Source: Streptomyces marispadix (GTDB taxonomy: Bacteria; Actinomycetota; Actinomycetes; Streptomycetales; Streptomycetaceae). From it: a stretch of 64,000 bases of DNA. The notes below the pieces were generated by a model, which worked only from the letters and a program-made list of their open reading frames with translations, did not search any database and had not been told where the DNA came from. A program made the position numbers and the translations under genes. Positions 52,927 through 62,977 of this stretch are shown here, in pieces. Each line of letters starts with the position of its first letter. Position 1 is the first letter of the stretch. The stretch is taken from positions 4,068,501 to 4,132,500 of the forward strand of contig NZ_JAKWJU010000002.1 of assembly GCF_022524345.1 (NCBI RefSeq). Reading direction: 5' to 3'.

Positions 52927-54240
52927 GTGCTCACCGCGTTCGCCCGGGCGTTCCAGACGCCCGACCTGCGAAAGAAGCTGTTGTTCACGCTCGGCATCGT
53001 GGTGCTCTTCCGGTTGGGGCAGCACGTTCCGGTGCCGGGTGTCAGCTTTGAGAACGTCAACCAGTGCATGAACGAGGCCAAGGGAAACCAGGGCCTCTTC
53101 GGGCTGGTCAATATGTTCAGCGGTGGCGCGCTGTTGCAGTTGACCATTTTCGCGCTCGGCATCATGCCGTACATCACCGCGAGCATCATTCTCCAGCTCC
53201 TCGTCGTGGTCATTCCGCGGCTGGAGGCGCTGAAGAAGGAGGGGCAGGCCGGGCAGGCCAAGATCACGCAGTACACGCGTTATCTGACGGTCGCTCTGGC
53301 GATCCTCCAGGCGACGGGGCTCGTCGCCACCGCCCGCAGCGGCACCCTGTTCCCGCAGTGCCAGGTACGCGACCAGATCATCCCGGACCAGTCGGTGTTC
53401 ACGACGGTCACGATGGTGATCTGCATGACGGCCGGCACCGCGTTCATCATGTGGCTCGGCGAGCTGATCACGGACCGCGGCATCGGCAACGGCATGTCCA
53501 TCCTGATGTTCATCTCGATCGCCGCGGGCTTCCCCGGTGCGCTGTGGGCCATCAAGAAGCAGGGCAAACTCGCCGACGGCTGGATCGAGTTCGGCGCCGT
53601 GATCGTCAGCGGTCTCGCAATGGTGGCTCTCGTGGTGCTGGTGGAACAGGCCCAGCGCCGCGTTCCCGTTCAGTACGCGAAGCGCATGATCGGGCGGCGC
53701 AGTTACGGCGGCACGTCCACCTACATTCCGCTGAAGGTGAATCAGGCGGGTGTGATTCCGGTCATCTTCGCTTCGTCGCTGCTCTACATTCCCGCGCTGA
53801 TCGTTCAGTTCAGCGGTTCTCAGGCGGGCTGGGCGCAGTGGATCCAGGCCCACTTCGTCAAGGGTGACCACCCGCTTTACATCGTCACGTACTTCGTGCT
53901 GATCGTCTTCTTCGCGTTCTTCTACGTCGCGATCTCCTTCAACCCCGAAGAAGTCGCCGACAACATGAAGAAGTATGGTGGCTTCATCCCGGGCATCCGG
54001 GCAGGTCGTCCCACTGCCGAGTACCTGAGCTATGTGCTGAACCGCATCACATGGCCGGGGTCTCTGTATCTCGGACTGATCGCTCTGGTGCCGACCGTCG
54101 CGCTGATCGCGTTCGGTGCCCAGCAGAACTTCCCGTTCGGCGGGACGAGCATTCTGATCATCGTGGGCGTCGGGCTCGAGACCGTGAAGCAGATCGAGAG
54201 CCAGCTTCAGCAGCGCAATTACGAAGGGTTCCTCCGCTGA
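52927..54240 (+). CDS. secY: Preprotein translocase subunit SecY
   Basis: SecY is the protein-conducting channel. The 437-aa protein has ten expected membrane segments. Family segments are RLGQHVPVPGVSFENV, the plug-side LFGLVNMFSGGALLQLTIFA, MPYITASIILQLLVVVIPRL, ITDRGIGNGMSILMFISI and VPVQYAKRMIGRRSYGG. The GTG at 52927 follows GCAGGAGG. Its TGA overlaps the adk ATG, so the two are coupled. Confidence 0.97.
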   Translation: MLTAFARAFQTPDLRKKLLFTLGIVVLFRLGQHVPVPGVSFENVNQCMNEAKGNQGLFGLVNMFSGGALLQLTIFALGIMPYITASIILQLLVVVIPRLEALKKEGQAGQAKITQYTRYLTVALAILQATGLVATARSGTLFPQCQVRDQIIPDQSVFTTVTMVICMTAGTAFIMWLGELITDRGIGNGMSILMFISIAAGFPGALWAIKKQGKLADGWIEFGAVIVSGLAMVALVVLVEQAQRRVPVQYAKRMIGRRSYGGTSTYIPLKVNQAGVIPVIFASSLLYIPALIVQFSGSQAGWAQWIQAHFVKGDHPLYIVTYFVLIVFFAFFYVAISFNPEEVADNMKKYGGFIPGIRAGRPTAEYLSYVLNRITWPGSLYLGLIALVPTVALIAFGAQQNFPFGGTSILIIVGVGLETVKQIESQLQQRNYEGFLR

Positions 54241-54908
54241 TGCGTATCGTCCTCGTCGGACCGCCTGGCGCGGGTAAGGGAACGCAGGCCGCGTTCCTCG
54301 CCGAGAACCTGTCGATTCCGCACATCTCCACGGGTGACATCTTCCGCGCGAACATCAGCCAGGGCACCCCGCTCGGGCAGCAGGCCCAGGAGTACATGCG
54401 TGCGGGCCAGCTCGTACCCGACGAGGTCACGATCGGCATGGCGACGGACCGGATGTCGCAGCCGGACGCGGTGGACGGATTCCTGCTCGACGGTTTTCCG
54501 CGGAACATCGCGCAGGCCGAGGCGCTCGACCGTCATCTAGAGGAGCAGGGGCAGCGGCTCGACGCGGTCCTCGACCTGGAGGTCCCGGAGGAAGAGGTCG
54601 TCAAGCGGATCGCGGGCCGCCGGATCTGCCGCAGCGACAGCAGCCACGTCTTCCACGCCGAGTACAGCCCGCCGAAGAAGGACGGGGTGTGCGACGCGTG
54701 CGGCGGCGAGCTGTATCAGCGGGACGACGACCGCGAGGAGACCGTACGCAAGCGGTTGGCCGTCTACCACAGCGAGACGGAGCCGATCATCGACCACTAC
54801 AAGCGTCAGGACCTCGTCACCACGATCTCGGCGCTGGGCGAGGTCGGCGAGGTGACCGGGCGCGCGATGCAGGCTCTGGACGCCGCCAGGGACTCGGTCG
54901 CCGACTGA
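54240..54908 (+). CDS. adk: Adenylate kinase
   Basis: Adk interconverts ATP, AMP and ADP. The 222-aa protein has the P loop GPPGAGKGTQ at 8-17, STGDIFRANI, and GFLLDGFPRNIAQAEALD. It is the long form with a LID insert containing CRSDSSHVFHAEYSPPKKDG and CDACGGELYQRDDD; the cysteine set for zinc is incomplete at the first pair, which I recall as usual in streptomycetes. TGATG overlap with secY. Confidence 0.97.
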   Translation: MRIVLVGPPGAGKGTQAAFLAENLSIPHISTGDIFRANISQGTPLGQQAQEYMRAGQLVPDEVTIGMATDRMSQPDAVDGFLLDGFPRNIAQAEALDRHLEEQGQRLDAVLDLEVPEEEVVKRIAGRRICRSDSSHVFHAEYSPPKKDGVCDACGGELYQRDDDREETVRKRLAVYHSETEPIIDHYKRQDLVTTISALGEVGEVTGRAMQALDAARDSVAD

Positions 54909-55189
54909 CGTCCCGGCCGGACGGGACGAAGCGTTCCGTCAGCTCAGCCCGCCGGCATCCGGCTTCGTACACGGTCGCGGTCCCTGGAGGGGCCGCGACC
55001 GCGGTGCATACGGCACAGGGCGCATACGGCACACTGAGTGAAGCGGCCCGGCGGGGGCCCGGGGCCGTCACGGCACGACCCCGGCGCCGAGCGGCCAGAC
55101 CGCAGGACCTGATCCGTAAGACCCGACACGTACGTACCGGCCGAGGCAGGCCGTCAGACACCCGGAAGCAGAAAGAAGGGCACCGCCGC

Positions 55190-56026
55190 ATGGTGGAGAT
55201 CAAGACCCCGGAGCAGATCGCGAAGATGCGCGAGGCGGGCCTTGTCGTCGCGGCGATGCACGACGCCTGCCGGGCGGCGGCCGTGCCGGGCGCCAGCACC
55301 AAGGACCTGGACGAGGTCGCCGCGAAGGTACTCGCCGACCATGGAGCCAAGCCCAACTTCCTTGGCTATGGCGGCTTTCCTGGCAACATCTGCACTTCCG
55401 TCAACGACATCGTCGTACACGGCATCCCCGACCGGGCGACCGTGCTCAAGGACGGCGACCTCCTCTCCATCGACGCGGGCGCCATCGTCGACGGCTGGCA
55501 CGGGGACGCCGCGATCACCGTGTTCGTGGGCGAGGGGCACTCGGCGGAGCTTCACGAGCTGAGCCGGGTCACCGAGGAGTCGATGTGGGCGGGCATCGCG
55601 GCCGTGCGCAAGGGGCACCGGCTCGTCGACGTCTCCCGCTCGATCGAGAGCTACATCAAGCGCCAGCCGCGTCCCGCCTCCGGCTCGTACGGCATCGTCG
55701 AGGACTACGGGGGCCACGGCATCGGCTCGCAGATGCACATGGATCCGCATCTGCTGAACTACGTGGACCGCAGGCGCGGCCGTGGGCCCAAGCTGGTGCC
55801 CGGCCTGTGCCTGGCCATCGAGCCGATGGTGACCTTGGGGACGCCCAAGACGCACGTCCTCTCCGACGACTGGACGGTCAAGACCAACGACGGCACCTGG
55901 TCCAGCCACTGGGAGCACTCGGTGGCGCTGACCGAGGAGGGCCCGCTGGTGCTGACGGCTCCCGACGGCGGCAAGGCGAAGCTCGCCGAGCTGGGGATCA
56001 CGATCGCGCCCGATCCGCTCGCCTGA
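55190..56026 (+). CDS. map: Methionine aminopeptidase, type I
   Basis: Map removes the initiator methionine. The 278-aa protein has the five metal ligands: the two Asp in LLSIDAGAIVDGWHGDAA, His in YGGHGIGSQMH, Glu in AIEPMVTLG and Glu in SHWEHSVALTE. The substrate His is in NDIVVHGIPD. ATG at 55190 has GAAGGG about 8 nt upstream; the open frame far upstream is not coding. It follows adk after 281 bp with no gene between. Confidence 0.95.
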   Translation: MVEIKTPEQIAKMREAGLVVAAMHDACRAAAVPGASTKDLDEVAAKVLADHGAKPNFLGYGGFPGNICTSVNDIVVHGIPDRATVLKDGDLLSIDAGAIVDGWHGDAAITVFVGEGHSAELHELSRVTEESMWAGIAAVRKGHRLVDVSRSIESYIKRQPRPASGSYGIVEDYGGHGIGSQMHMDPHLLNYVDRRRGRGPKLVPGLCLAIEPMVTLGTPKTHVLSDDWTVKTNDGTWSSHWEHSVALTEEGPLVLTAPDGGKAKLAELGITIAPDPLA

Positions 56027-56162
56027 CCGGGACTCCTGAGCCGGACCCTGGCCCTCGCCGGTCTCCCTCCGGCCCGGAGCCCGGCTGCCCCGCGGCCCGT
56101 ACGCCGGAGTCCGATCGGCCCACCTGGCATAACGATCTTGATAGCCGGGGAGGCTACCCGAA

Positions 56163-56192
56163 TTCGTCTTTGCGGGGCGCTTACCGTAGACT
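56163..56192 (+). promoter_or_regulatory. Probable infA promoter
   Basis: A good -10 box TAGACT (56187-56192) is preceded at 18 bp by a weak -35 (TTCGTC, 56163-56168). It lies in a locally AT-richer patch about 80 bp before infA. Confidence 0.4.
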
Positions 56193-56269
56193 GGCTCGTC
56201 GGTCCCGGGGCATCGGTATGCCCGGGGGTCACCCCAGGTAGCCGATCCCGGAAGGTGAAGCGCTAGAGC

Positions 56270-56491
56270 ATGGCCAAAAAACAAGGGGCCATCGAGATCG
56301 AGGGCACGGTCGTCGAGTCTCTGCCGAACGCGATGTTCAAGGTGGAGCTTCAGAACGGGCACCAGGTTCTCGCGCACATCAGCGGCAAGATGCGGATGCA
56401 CTACATCCGTATCCTTCCCGACGACCGGGTCGTGGTGGAGCTCTCTCCGTACGACCTGACCCGCGGGCGGATCGTCTACCGCTACAAGTAG
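56270..56491 (+). CDS. infA: Translation initiation factor IF-1
   Basis: IF-1 blocks the A site during initiation. The 73-aa OB-fold protein begins [20 protein letters not shown] and ends [15 protein letters not shown]. It heads the alpha-operon gene group. Confidence 0.97.
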   Translation: MAKKQGAIEIEGTVVESLPNAMFKVELQNGHQVLAHISGKMRMHYIRILPDDRVVVELSPYDLTRGRIVYRYK

Positions 56492-56555
56492 CTCGACAGA
56501 TCGAGCCGTTGTCCCACTCGAAGGGGCGGCGGCCTGACCCGGAGAACCTCATCGA

Positions 56556-56669
56556 ATGAAGGTCAAGCCGAGCGTCAAGAAGATCTGCGACAAGTGCAAG
56601 GTGATCCGCCGTCACGGCCGGGTCATGGTCATCTGCGACAACCTGCGCCACAAGCAGCGCCAGGGCTGA
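56556..56669 (+). CDS. rpmJ: 50S ribosomal protein L36
   Basis: A 37-codon frame reads [20 protein letters not shown] and ends [11 protein letters not shown]. It is the zinc form: two cysteines in CDKC, then a cysteine and histidine near the end. The start follows GGAGAA, 64 bp after infA. Confidence 0.96.
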   Translation: MKVKPSVKKICDKCKVIRRHGRVMVICDNLRHKQRQG

Positions 56670-56906
56670 AGCACCCCGACCGCAAGCCTTCGCACGGCTC
56701 GCATTCTTCGCGCGACGCAAACGACAAGTACATACGCAGACGCCCGACCCCCCGCCTTGTGATTCTTGTCGGTGGGGACGACACCCCCGGTCGGAGGCCG
56801 GGGACCCTGTCCGTCGGCAGTGCGCACGAGCGCGGCTCGTACGGCACTCGCGTACAGGGGACGGTGCTGCGTCAGACCTCCGCAGAAGCAATCAGGAGCC
56901 TAAGGA

Positions 56907-57287
56907 ATGGCACGCCTCGCAGGCGTCGACCTCCCGCGCGAGAAGCGCGTCGAGGTCGCCCTCACCTACGTCTTCGGCATCGGTCGCACCCTTGCCCAGC
57001 AGACCCTGGGTGAGACCGGCGTCAACCCCGACACCCGGGTGCGGGATCTGGCCGAGGAAGACCTCGTCAAGATCCGTGAATACGTGGACAACAATCTCCG
57101 GGTCGAGGGTGACCTCCGCCGTGAGATCCAGGCCGACATCCGCCGCAAGGTCGAGATCGGCTGCTACGAGGGCCTGCGGCACCGCCGCGGTCTCCCGGTC
57201 CACGGTCAGCGCACCAAGACCAACGCCCGCACCCGCAAGGGCCCGCGTCGCGCGATCGCCGGCAAGAAGAAGCCGGGCAAGAAGTAG
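56907..57287 (+). CDS. rpsM: 30S ribosomal protein S13
   Basis: S13 bridges the subunits in the head. The 126-aa protein begins [20 protein letters not shown] and has [25 protein letters not shown] precedes ATG. A 237-bp gap from rpmJ holds no gene and may contain a promoter. Confidence 0.97.
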   Translation: MARLAGVDLPREKRVEVALTYVFGIGRTLAQQTLGETGVNPDTRVRDLAEEDLVKIREYVDNNLRVEGDLRREIQADIRRKVEIGCYEGLRHRRGLPVHGQRTKTNARTRKGPRRAIAGKKKPGKK

Positions 57288-57354
57288 TCCGCACCGGACT
57301 CGCTGCAAGCGGTCCGTGTTGCAGGACCGACGACCTCCACAGGAGTAAATCCAT

Positions 57355-57756
57355 ATGCCTCCGAAGGGCCGTACGGCCGCCAAGAAGGTGCGCCGCAAGG
57401 ACAAGAAGAACGTCCCCGCCGGGCACGCTCACATCAAGAGCACGTTCAACAACACCATCGTTTCGATCACCGACCCGACCGGCAACGTGATCTCCTGGGC
57501 TTCCGCCGGACACGTCGGCTTCAAGGGTTCGCGCAAGTCGACGCCGTTCGCGGCGCAGATGGCCGCCGAGAACGCCGCCCGCCGTGCTCAGGAGCACGGC
57601 ATGCGCAAGGTCGACGTCTTCGTGAAGGGTCCCGGCTCCGGCCGTGAGACCGCGATCCGCTCCCTCCAGGCCACCGGCCTCGAGGTCGGGTCCATCCAGG
57701 ACGTCACCCCGACCCCGCACAACGGCTGCCGCCCGCCGAAGCGCCGCCGAGTCTGA
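57355..57756 (+). CDS. rpsK: 30S ribosomal protein S11
   Basis: S11 lines the platform. The 133-aa protein has [20 protein letters not shown] and [18 protein letters not shown] at its end. ACAGGAG precedes the start. Confidence 0.97.
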   Translation: MPPKGRTAAKKVRRKDKKNVPAGHAHIKSTFNNTIVSITDPTGNVISWASAGHVGFKGSRKSTPFAAQMAAENAARRAQEHGMRKVDVFVKGPGSGRETAIRSLQATGLEVGSIQDVTPTPHNGCRPPKRRRV

Positions 57757-57783
57757 CGAGCTGAAACAGGAGAACTGAGACAA

Positions 57784-58410
57784 ATGGCGCGTTACACCGG
57801 GGCCGACTGCAAGCGTTGCCGTCGGGAGAAGCAGAAGCTCTTCCTCAAGGGGAGCAAGTGCGAGAGCGCGAAGTGCCCGATCGAGATCCGTCCTTACCCC
57901 CCGGGTGAGCACGGTCGCGGGCGCACCAAGGACTCCGAGTACCTGCTTCAGAAGCGTGAGAAGCAGAAGGCAGCTCGTATCTACGGCGTCCTGGAGAAGC
58001 AGTTCCGCGGGTACTTCAACGAGGCCAACCGCCAGCAGGGCAAGACTGGTGAGAACCTGCTGCGCATTCTGGAGACCCGTCTGGACAACGTGGTCTACCG
58101 GGCCGGCTTCGCCAAGTCCCGCGACCACGCCCGTCAGCTTGTACGGCACGGGCACATCACCGTCAACGGCCGCAAGACCGACATCCCGTCGGCGCGTGTG
58201 TCCGTGAACGACATCGTCGAGGTCCGTGAGTCCTCCCGCAACATGACGCCTTTCCAGGTGGCGGCTGCGGAGGCAGGCGAGAAGACCGTTCCGGCGTGGC
58301 TGGAGGCCATCCCGTCGAAGATGCGGATCCTCGTCCACTCGCTGCCCGAGCGCCAGGTGATCGACACCCAGGTGCAGGAGCAGCTCATCGTCGAGCTGTA
58401 CTCGAAGTAG
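57784..58410 (+). CDS. rpsD: 30S ribosomal protein S4
   Basis: S4 nucleates 30S assembly. The 208-aa protein begins MARYTGADCKRCRREKQKLF with four N-terminal cysteines (zinc-binding form) and has ARQLVRHGHITVNGRKTDIP in its S4 domain. It is between rpsK and rpoA. Confidence 0.97.
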   Translation: MARYTGADCKRCRREKQKLFLKGSKCESAKCPIEIRPYPPGEHGRGRTKDSEYLLQKREKQKAARIYGVLEKQFRGYFNEANRQQGKTGENLLRILETRLDNVVYRAGFAKSRDHARQLVRHGHITVNGRKTDIPSARVSVNDIVEVRESSRNMTPFQVAAAEAGEKTVPAWLEAIPSKMRILVHSLPERQVIDTQVQEQLIVELYSK

Positions 58411-58515
58411 CAGCTCGTACGGGACGGGTGGTACGGCACTCGCACGTGCCGTGCCGCCCGTACCCTGTCAGTACGGCATCAAATAGCGGTTGCCGAAGAC
58501 TGGAGGCATCACCAC

Positions 58516-59538
58516 ATGCTGATCGCTCAGCGCCCGTCCCTGACCGAAGAGGTCGTCGACGAATTCCGCTCACGGTTCGTTATCGAGCCGCTGGAGCCGG
58601 GTTTCGGCTACACCCTCGGTAACTCCCTGCGTCGTACGCTCCTCTCGTCGATTCCCGGAGCGGCTGTCACCAGCATCCGGATCGACGGTGTCCTGCACGA
58701 GTTCTCGACCGTGCCGGGCGTCAAGGAGGACGTCACCGACCTCATCCTCAACATCAAGTCCCTGGTCGTCTCCTCCGAGCACGACGAGCCGGTCGTGATG
58801 TACCTGCGCAAGCAGGGTCCCGGCCTGGTCACCGCGGCGGACATCGCGCCGCCGGCCGGTGTCGAGGTCCACAACCCCGACCTGGTCCTCGCCACGCTCA
58901 ACGGCAAGGGCAAGCTGGAGATGGAGCTGACGGTCGAGCGTGGCCGCGGCTATGTGTCCGCCGTGCAGAACAAGCAGATGGGTCAGGAGATCGGGCGCAT
59001 CCCGGTCGACTCCATCTACTCGCCGGTGCTCAAGGTCACGTACAAGGTCGAGGCGACCCGTGTCGAGCAGCGCACCGACTTCGACAAGCTGATCGTCGAC
59101 GTCGAGACCAAGCAGGCCATGCGCCCGCGTGACGCGATGGCCTCGGCCGGTAAGACCCTGGTCGAACTCTTCGGCCTGGCACGCGAGTTGAACGTCGACG
59201 CCGAGGGCATCGACATGGGCCCGTCGCCGACGGACGCCGCGCTCGCCGCCGATCTGGCGCTGCCGATCGAGGAGCTGGAGCTGACCGTCCGCTCGTACAA
59301 CTGCCTGAAGCGCGAGGGCATCCACTCCGTGGGCGAGCTGGTGGCGCGTTCCGAGGCGGACCTGCTCGACATCCGCAACTTCGGTGCGAAGTCGATCGAC
59401 GAGGTCAAGGCGAAGCTCGCCGGGATGGGTCTGGCCCTGAAGGACAGCCCGCCCGGATTCGACCCGACGGCCGCCGCCGACGCCTTCGGCGCGGACGACG
59501 ACACTGACGCAGGTTTCGTCGAGACCGAGCAGTACTGA
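58516..59538 (+). CDS. rpoA: DNA-directed RNA polymerase subunit alpha
   Basis: Alpha dimerises to start polymerase assembly; its C-terminal domain contacts activators and UP elements. The 340-aa protein has [20 protein letters not shown] in the N-terminal domain and [20 protein letters not shown] in the C-terminal domain, with an acidic tail. ATG at 58516 follows ACTGGAGG. Confidence 0.97.
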   Translation: MLIAQRPSLTEEVVDEFRSRFVIEPLEPGFGYTLGNSLRRTLLSSIPGAAVTSIRIDGVLHEFSTVPGVKEDVTDLILNIKSLVVSSEHDEPVVMYLRKQGPGLVTAADIAPPAGVEVHNPDLVLATLNGKGKLEMELTVERGRGYVSAVQNKQMGQEIGRIPVDSIYSPVLKVTYKVEATRVEQRTDFDKLIVDVETKQAMRPRDAMASAGKTLVELFGLARELNVDAEGIDMGPSPTDAALAADLALPIEELELTVRSYNCLKREGIHSVGELVARSEADLLDIRNFGAKSIDEVKAKLAGMGLALKDSPPGFDPTAAADAFGADDDTDAGFVETEQY

Positions 59539-59712
59539 GCAAGAAGTACTGAACGGGCAGTACGAGCCGGGCAGTACGGGCGAGCAGTACTGAGCGGCAC
59601 CCTGCGGCTCTGATCTACGGGGCGGGCCATGCGTCCGTCCCGTCGCCCCGGCCGGGAATCCGCCCGGCCGGGCTTCCCCTCGGCCCCGGCGGGCCTGGGG
59701 GACCACCGATTC

Positions 59713-59759
59713 CGGTACCTGATACGGCCGGAACTGCCATCGGTACCTGATACGGCCGG
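59713..59759 (+). repeat. 19-bp direct repeat in front of rplQ
   Basis: CGGTACCTGATACGGCCGG occurs at 59713-59731 and again at 59741-59759, 28 bp apart start to start. It lies in the rpoA-rplQ gap, just before the rplQ ribosome site. It may be a duplicated leader or operator, or replication slippage. Confidence 0.8.
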
Positions 59760-59785
59760 TGCAGGAACAGCGAAGGAGAAGCACG

Positions 59786-60355
59786 ATGCCGAAGCCCACC
59801 AAGGGTGCCCGCATGGGCGGCAGCGCCGCGCACCAGAAGGCGATGCTGGCCAACCTGGCCACGAACCTCTTCGAGTACGGGCGCATCACCACCACCGAGG
59901 CGCGTGCCCGCCGGCTGCGTCCCGTAGCGGAGCGTCTGATCACCAAGGCAAAGAAGGGCGACCTTCACAACCGCCGCCAGGTCATGCGCACGGTCACGGA
60001 CAAGAGCGTGGTCCACACCCTCTTCACCGAGATCGGCCCCCGCTTCGAGAACAGGCCGGGCGGTTACACCCGCATCACCAAGATCGGCAACCGCCGTGGG
60101 GACAACGCGCCCATGGCAGTGATCGAGCTGGTGGAAGCCCTGACCGTGCAGCAGGAGGCGGTCGGCGAGGCCGAGGCCGTCACCAAGCGGACGGCCAAGG
60201 ACGCCGAGAGCGCCAAGGCCGCGGGCGGCGCGAAGAAGAGCGCCAAGACCAAGGCCAAGGCCGACGAGGCCAAGGCCGAGGAGAGCAAGGCCGAGGAGGC
60301 CAAGGCCGAGGCGGACGAAGCCGAGGCCGAGGGCTCCGAGTCCAAGGACGCCTGA
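59786..60355 (+). CDS. rplQ: 50S ribosomal protein L17
   Basis: L17 is at the tunnel exit. The 189-aa protein begins [20 protein letters not shown]. The conserved core ends near residue 120; the rest is a low-complexity Ala/Lys/Glu tail, an extension seen in streptomycetes. GAAGGAG precedes ATG. Confidence 0.96.
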   Translation: MPKPTKGARMGGSAAHQKAMLANLATNLFEYGRITTTEARARRLRPVAERLITKAKKGDLHNRRQVMRTVTDKSVVHTLFTEIGPRFENRPGGYTRITKIGNRRGDNAPMAVIELVEALTVQQEAVGEAEAVTKRTAKDAESAKAAGGAKKSAKTKAKADEAKAEESKAEEAKAEADEAEAEGSESKDA

Positions 60356-60459
60356 CGCTCGTAGAGCTCGTGAGCGGGCCCGTTCCCTTCGGGGGGCGGG
60401 CCTGTTCGTTCTCGTACGGAGAGGGACGGCTGCGTGCCCGCAAGGAGAGGAGCGGCTGC

Positions 60460-61437
60460 GTGACGGACGTGACCGACGCCGTGAAGCCCGGCAAGGTACG
60501 GGTCCGGCTCGACCTGAGCTACGACGGCAGGGACTTCTCGGGCTGGGCCAGGCAGCGGGGGCGGCGGACCGTTCAGCAGGAACTGGAGGACGCGATCGGC
60601 GTGGTGCTGCGCCTCGGGCGGCGCGGCGGTGACGCGGACGGTGATGTCGCCGGTGGCGCGGAGGGCGAGAGCGAGCACGGCGGCGAGGGCCGTCGGAAAG
60701 CCGACGGCCGTGCCGGCGACGGGGATTCGGCCGCGCCCGTGAGCCTGACCGTCGCGGGCCGTACGGACGCCGGTGTGCACGCACGGGGCCAGGTCGCCCA
60801 CGTCGATCTGCCCGAGGACGTATGGGCCGAGCACGGCGGCCAGTTGCTGAGGCGCCTGGCGGGACGGCTGCCGATGGACGTGCGGGTGTGGCGGGTGACC
60901 GCGGCACCCGAGCACTTCAACGCGCGCTTCTCGGCGATCTGGCGGCGCTACTCGTACCGCGTCAGCGACCACGCCGCCGGTGTCGATCCGCTGTTGCGTT
61001 CGCATGTGCTGTGGCACAACCGGCCGTTGGACGTGGACGCGATGAACGCCGCCGCTCGGCATCTGCTGGGCGAGCACGACTTCGCGGCGTACTGCAAGAA
61101 GCGGGACGGCGCGACGACCATCCGCACGCTCCAGCGGCTGCACTGGGAGCGTCACGCGGACGGCGTGCTGGAGGCGACGGTGAAGGCGGACGCCTTCTGC
61201 CACAACATGGTGCGGGCGCTGGTGGGCGCGATGCTCTTCGTCGGCGACGGGCACCGTCCCCCGGAGTGGCCGGGACAGGTGCTGGCCGGGCGGGTACGGG
61301 ACTCGGCGGTCCATGTCGTACGGCCGCACGGGCTGACCCTGGAGGAGGTCGGCTATCCACCGGACGAGGAACTGAAGGCACGCAACTCGGCCGCACGCAA
61401 CCGGCGTTCACTGCCTACGGCGAGCGGGTGCTGCTGA
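60460..61437 (+). CDS. truA: tRNA pseudouridine synthase A
   Basis: TruA modifies uridines 38-40 of tRNA anticodon arms. The 325-aa protein has [17 protein letters not shown], the catalytic D103 in [51 protein letters not shown] and [14 protein letters not shown]. An insert of about 38 Gly/Asp/Glu-rich residues (about 55-92) separates the N-terminal strand region from the catalytic loop. GTG at 60460 has GGAGAGGAG upstream; the open frame before it runs through rplQ in the wrong frame. Confidence 0.93.
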   Translation: MTDVTDAVKPGKVRVRLDLSYDGRDFSGWARQRGRRTVQQELEDAIGVVLRLGRRGGDADGDVAGGAEGESEHGGEGRRKADGRAGDGDSAAPVSLTVAGRTDAGVHARGQVAHVDLPEDVWAEHGGQLLRRLAGRLPMDVRVWRVTAAPEHFNARFSAIWRRYSYRVSDHAAGVDPLLRSHVLWHNRPLDVDAMNAAARHLLGEHDFAAYCKKRDGATTIRTLQRLHWERHADGVLEATVKADAFCHNMVRALVGAMLFVGDGHRPPEWPGQVLAGRVRDSAVHVVRPHGLTLEEVGYPPDEELKARNSAARNRRSLPTASGCC

Positions 61438-61513
61438 GGCGCTCCGCTGTCGGCGGCACCGAGGCCGGGGAGCCGACGCCGGGGCGACGAGGTCGAGGGA
61501 CGGGTCAGGGGCA

Positions 61514-61548
61514 CGAGGGCCGGACTCGACGAAGTGTCCGGCCCCTCG
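61514..61548. terminator. Bidirectional terminator
   Basis: CGAGGGCCGGAC (61514-61525) pairs with 61536-61548 with one bulged C. It lies between the converging truA and the membrane-anchored protein gene. Confidence 0.65.
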
Positions 61549-61559
61549 GGTGAGGTGCC

Positions 61560-62405
61560 TCACTCCTCGGGTGAGGCCCCCACCGCTGCCGCCGCCTGGT
61601 CCTTGCCGCGCTTGAGGATGCGGGCGTAGGCGTACGTCGAACCGTCGCGCCCCGCCTGCTCCGCCTTCTTGTCGGCCGCGGTGGACGGCTTGCCGTTGGT
61701 GCGCCCGGCGATCGTGAAGTAGGCGTAGCGGCCGAAGGAGTTGGCGGTCGTACGGCAGGTGACGGTGCGGCAGAAGTCGGGGACTCCGCCGCCCTTGAGG
61801 GCCACGAGGTTCGGCTTGTACTGGCTCTTCACCTTCGCTGCCGTACGGGCGTCGTCGAAGACCGCGATGCCCACCGTGACGGCGAGTCCGGCGCGGGTGT
61901 AGGTGGCGCGGAAGAGGCTCTCGCAGCCGTTCTTGCTCAGCACGGGGCCGAGTCCGGCGTGTGCGGCGTCCGTGCAGCCCCTGCTCGTATCGGTCGAAGT
62001 GCGCTTGTACGGGCGGCCGTTGATGCTGACGGTCTTGGAGGGGTAGAGCGTGCCGACGTTGAGCGGGGCCTTGTCGCGCTTGGCGTTCGAGACGAAGTCG
62101 CGGGGCGGCGGGGGCGGCGGCGGCTCGTCCTTGAACGTCGGGTCGGCACCGGTGTCGGACGGCAGGTCCTCGGGCGTGGGGAGGGTCTCCGACGGCTTGT
62201 CGGAGGCGCGGCCACCGCCGCCGCCCTCGTTGACCACCGCGAAGGCGACGATTCCCGCCACGACGACCGTGGCGAGCGCACCGGCACCGGCGATCATCCA
62301 GCGGCGCTTGCGGTTGCGCTCACGCTCCGTCTCGTCGGCGAGCGCCGCCCAGTCGGGGGTGGAACCGCCTGGACCCTGACCCGGTCCATCCTGCCCAAAG
62401 CTCAT
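61560..62405 (-). CDS. Membrane-anchored exported hypothetical protein
   Basis: The 281-aa protein has a Gly/Pro-rich cytoplasmic head, a basic stop (RNRKRRW), one membrane helix (about 37-58), a disordered Asp/Pro-rich linker with eight prolines (PPPPPPP-type), and a compact extracellular domain (about 110-270). That domain has four conserved-looking cysteines (in SRGCTDA, KNGCESL and FCRTVTC). No family name is recognised; similar proteins stand between truA and rplM in streptomycetes. ATG at 62405 is chosen because the hydrophilic head starts there; no strong ribosome site is seen. Confidence 0.75.
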   Translation of the reverse strand: MSFGQDGPGQGPGGSTPDWAALADETERERNRKRRWMIAGAGALATVVVAGIVAFAVVNEGGGGGRASDKPSETLPTPEDLPSDTGADPTFKDEPPPPPPPRDFVSNAKRDKAPLNVGTLYPSKTVSINGRPYKRTSTDTSRGCTDAAHAGLGPVLSKNGCESLFRATYTRAGLAVTVGIAVFDDARTAAKVKSQYKPNLVALKGGGVPDFCRTVTCRTTANSFGRYAYFTIAGRTNGKPSTAADKKAEQAGRDGSTYAYARILKRGKDQAAAAVGASPEE

Positions 62406-62977
62406 GGGCGCATCATATTCGGTCGGTTTCGGGGTGACGCCACCACGAGTACGTCCAACTCCCTTATCCGGCGGGGCGAATGGCATGCAGAGCGCTCACA
62501 GGCCGAACTCCCTTGACGGCAGGGGCTGTTGGGGTCTCCGTGCCCTTCGGCTCGGTCCCGTAAGGGCGACAGCGCTCGCGCACTGAGGGCACCGTCGCGG
62601 CGGGCGGATGCCCGGACGGAAGCGGTGATGCGACGGTGACGCGGCCCGAGACGCGAACGTCGAAGCGGGCGCTGAGGCGGGCGGAGCGAGGTGCGGGAGA
62701 GCACGGATCGGAGGTGGTCACGGGCGGTGCACGGGCCGCTTTGACCCGTACGGGTGCGCCCCGGTAAGCTGCCTCTTCGTTGTGTATTGGCTTGCTCATT
62801 CTCACGTGGGAGGGCCTTACACCCGGCCCACCGGCCGATGACCAGCGATCAGCACACGCGGCTCGCGTCACCGCAGTGCGGTCAAGGCTGTCGTGATCTG
62901 CCAGGTGGCCTTGTCAGGACCTTTCCCCTGAGCTTCGGGCCCAGGGTGACCCACTCACAGAAGCGAAGGCTACGACC
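62406..62977. other. Intergenic region before rplM
   Basis: About 570 bp without a credible gene. The left part (to 62740) is GC-rich without start signals. From 62741 it holds the rplM promoter and a leader of about 200 nt that could fold but shows no motif I can name. Confidence 0.5.
62741..62770 (+). promoter_or_regulatory. rplM-rpsI promoter
   Basis: TTGACC (62741-62746) and TAAGCT (62765-62770) are 18 bp apart, nearly the same as the rpsL promoter (TTGACC, 18 bp, TACGCT). Confidence 0.7.
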
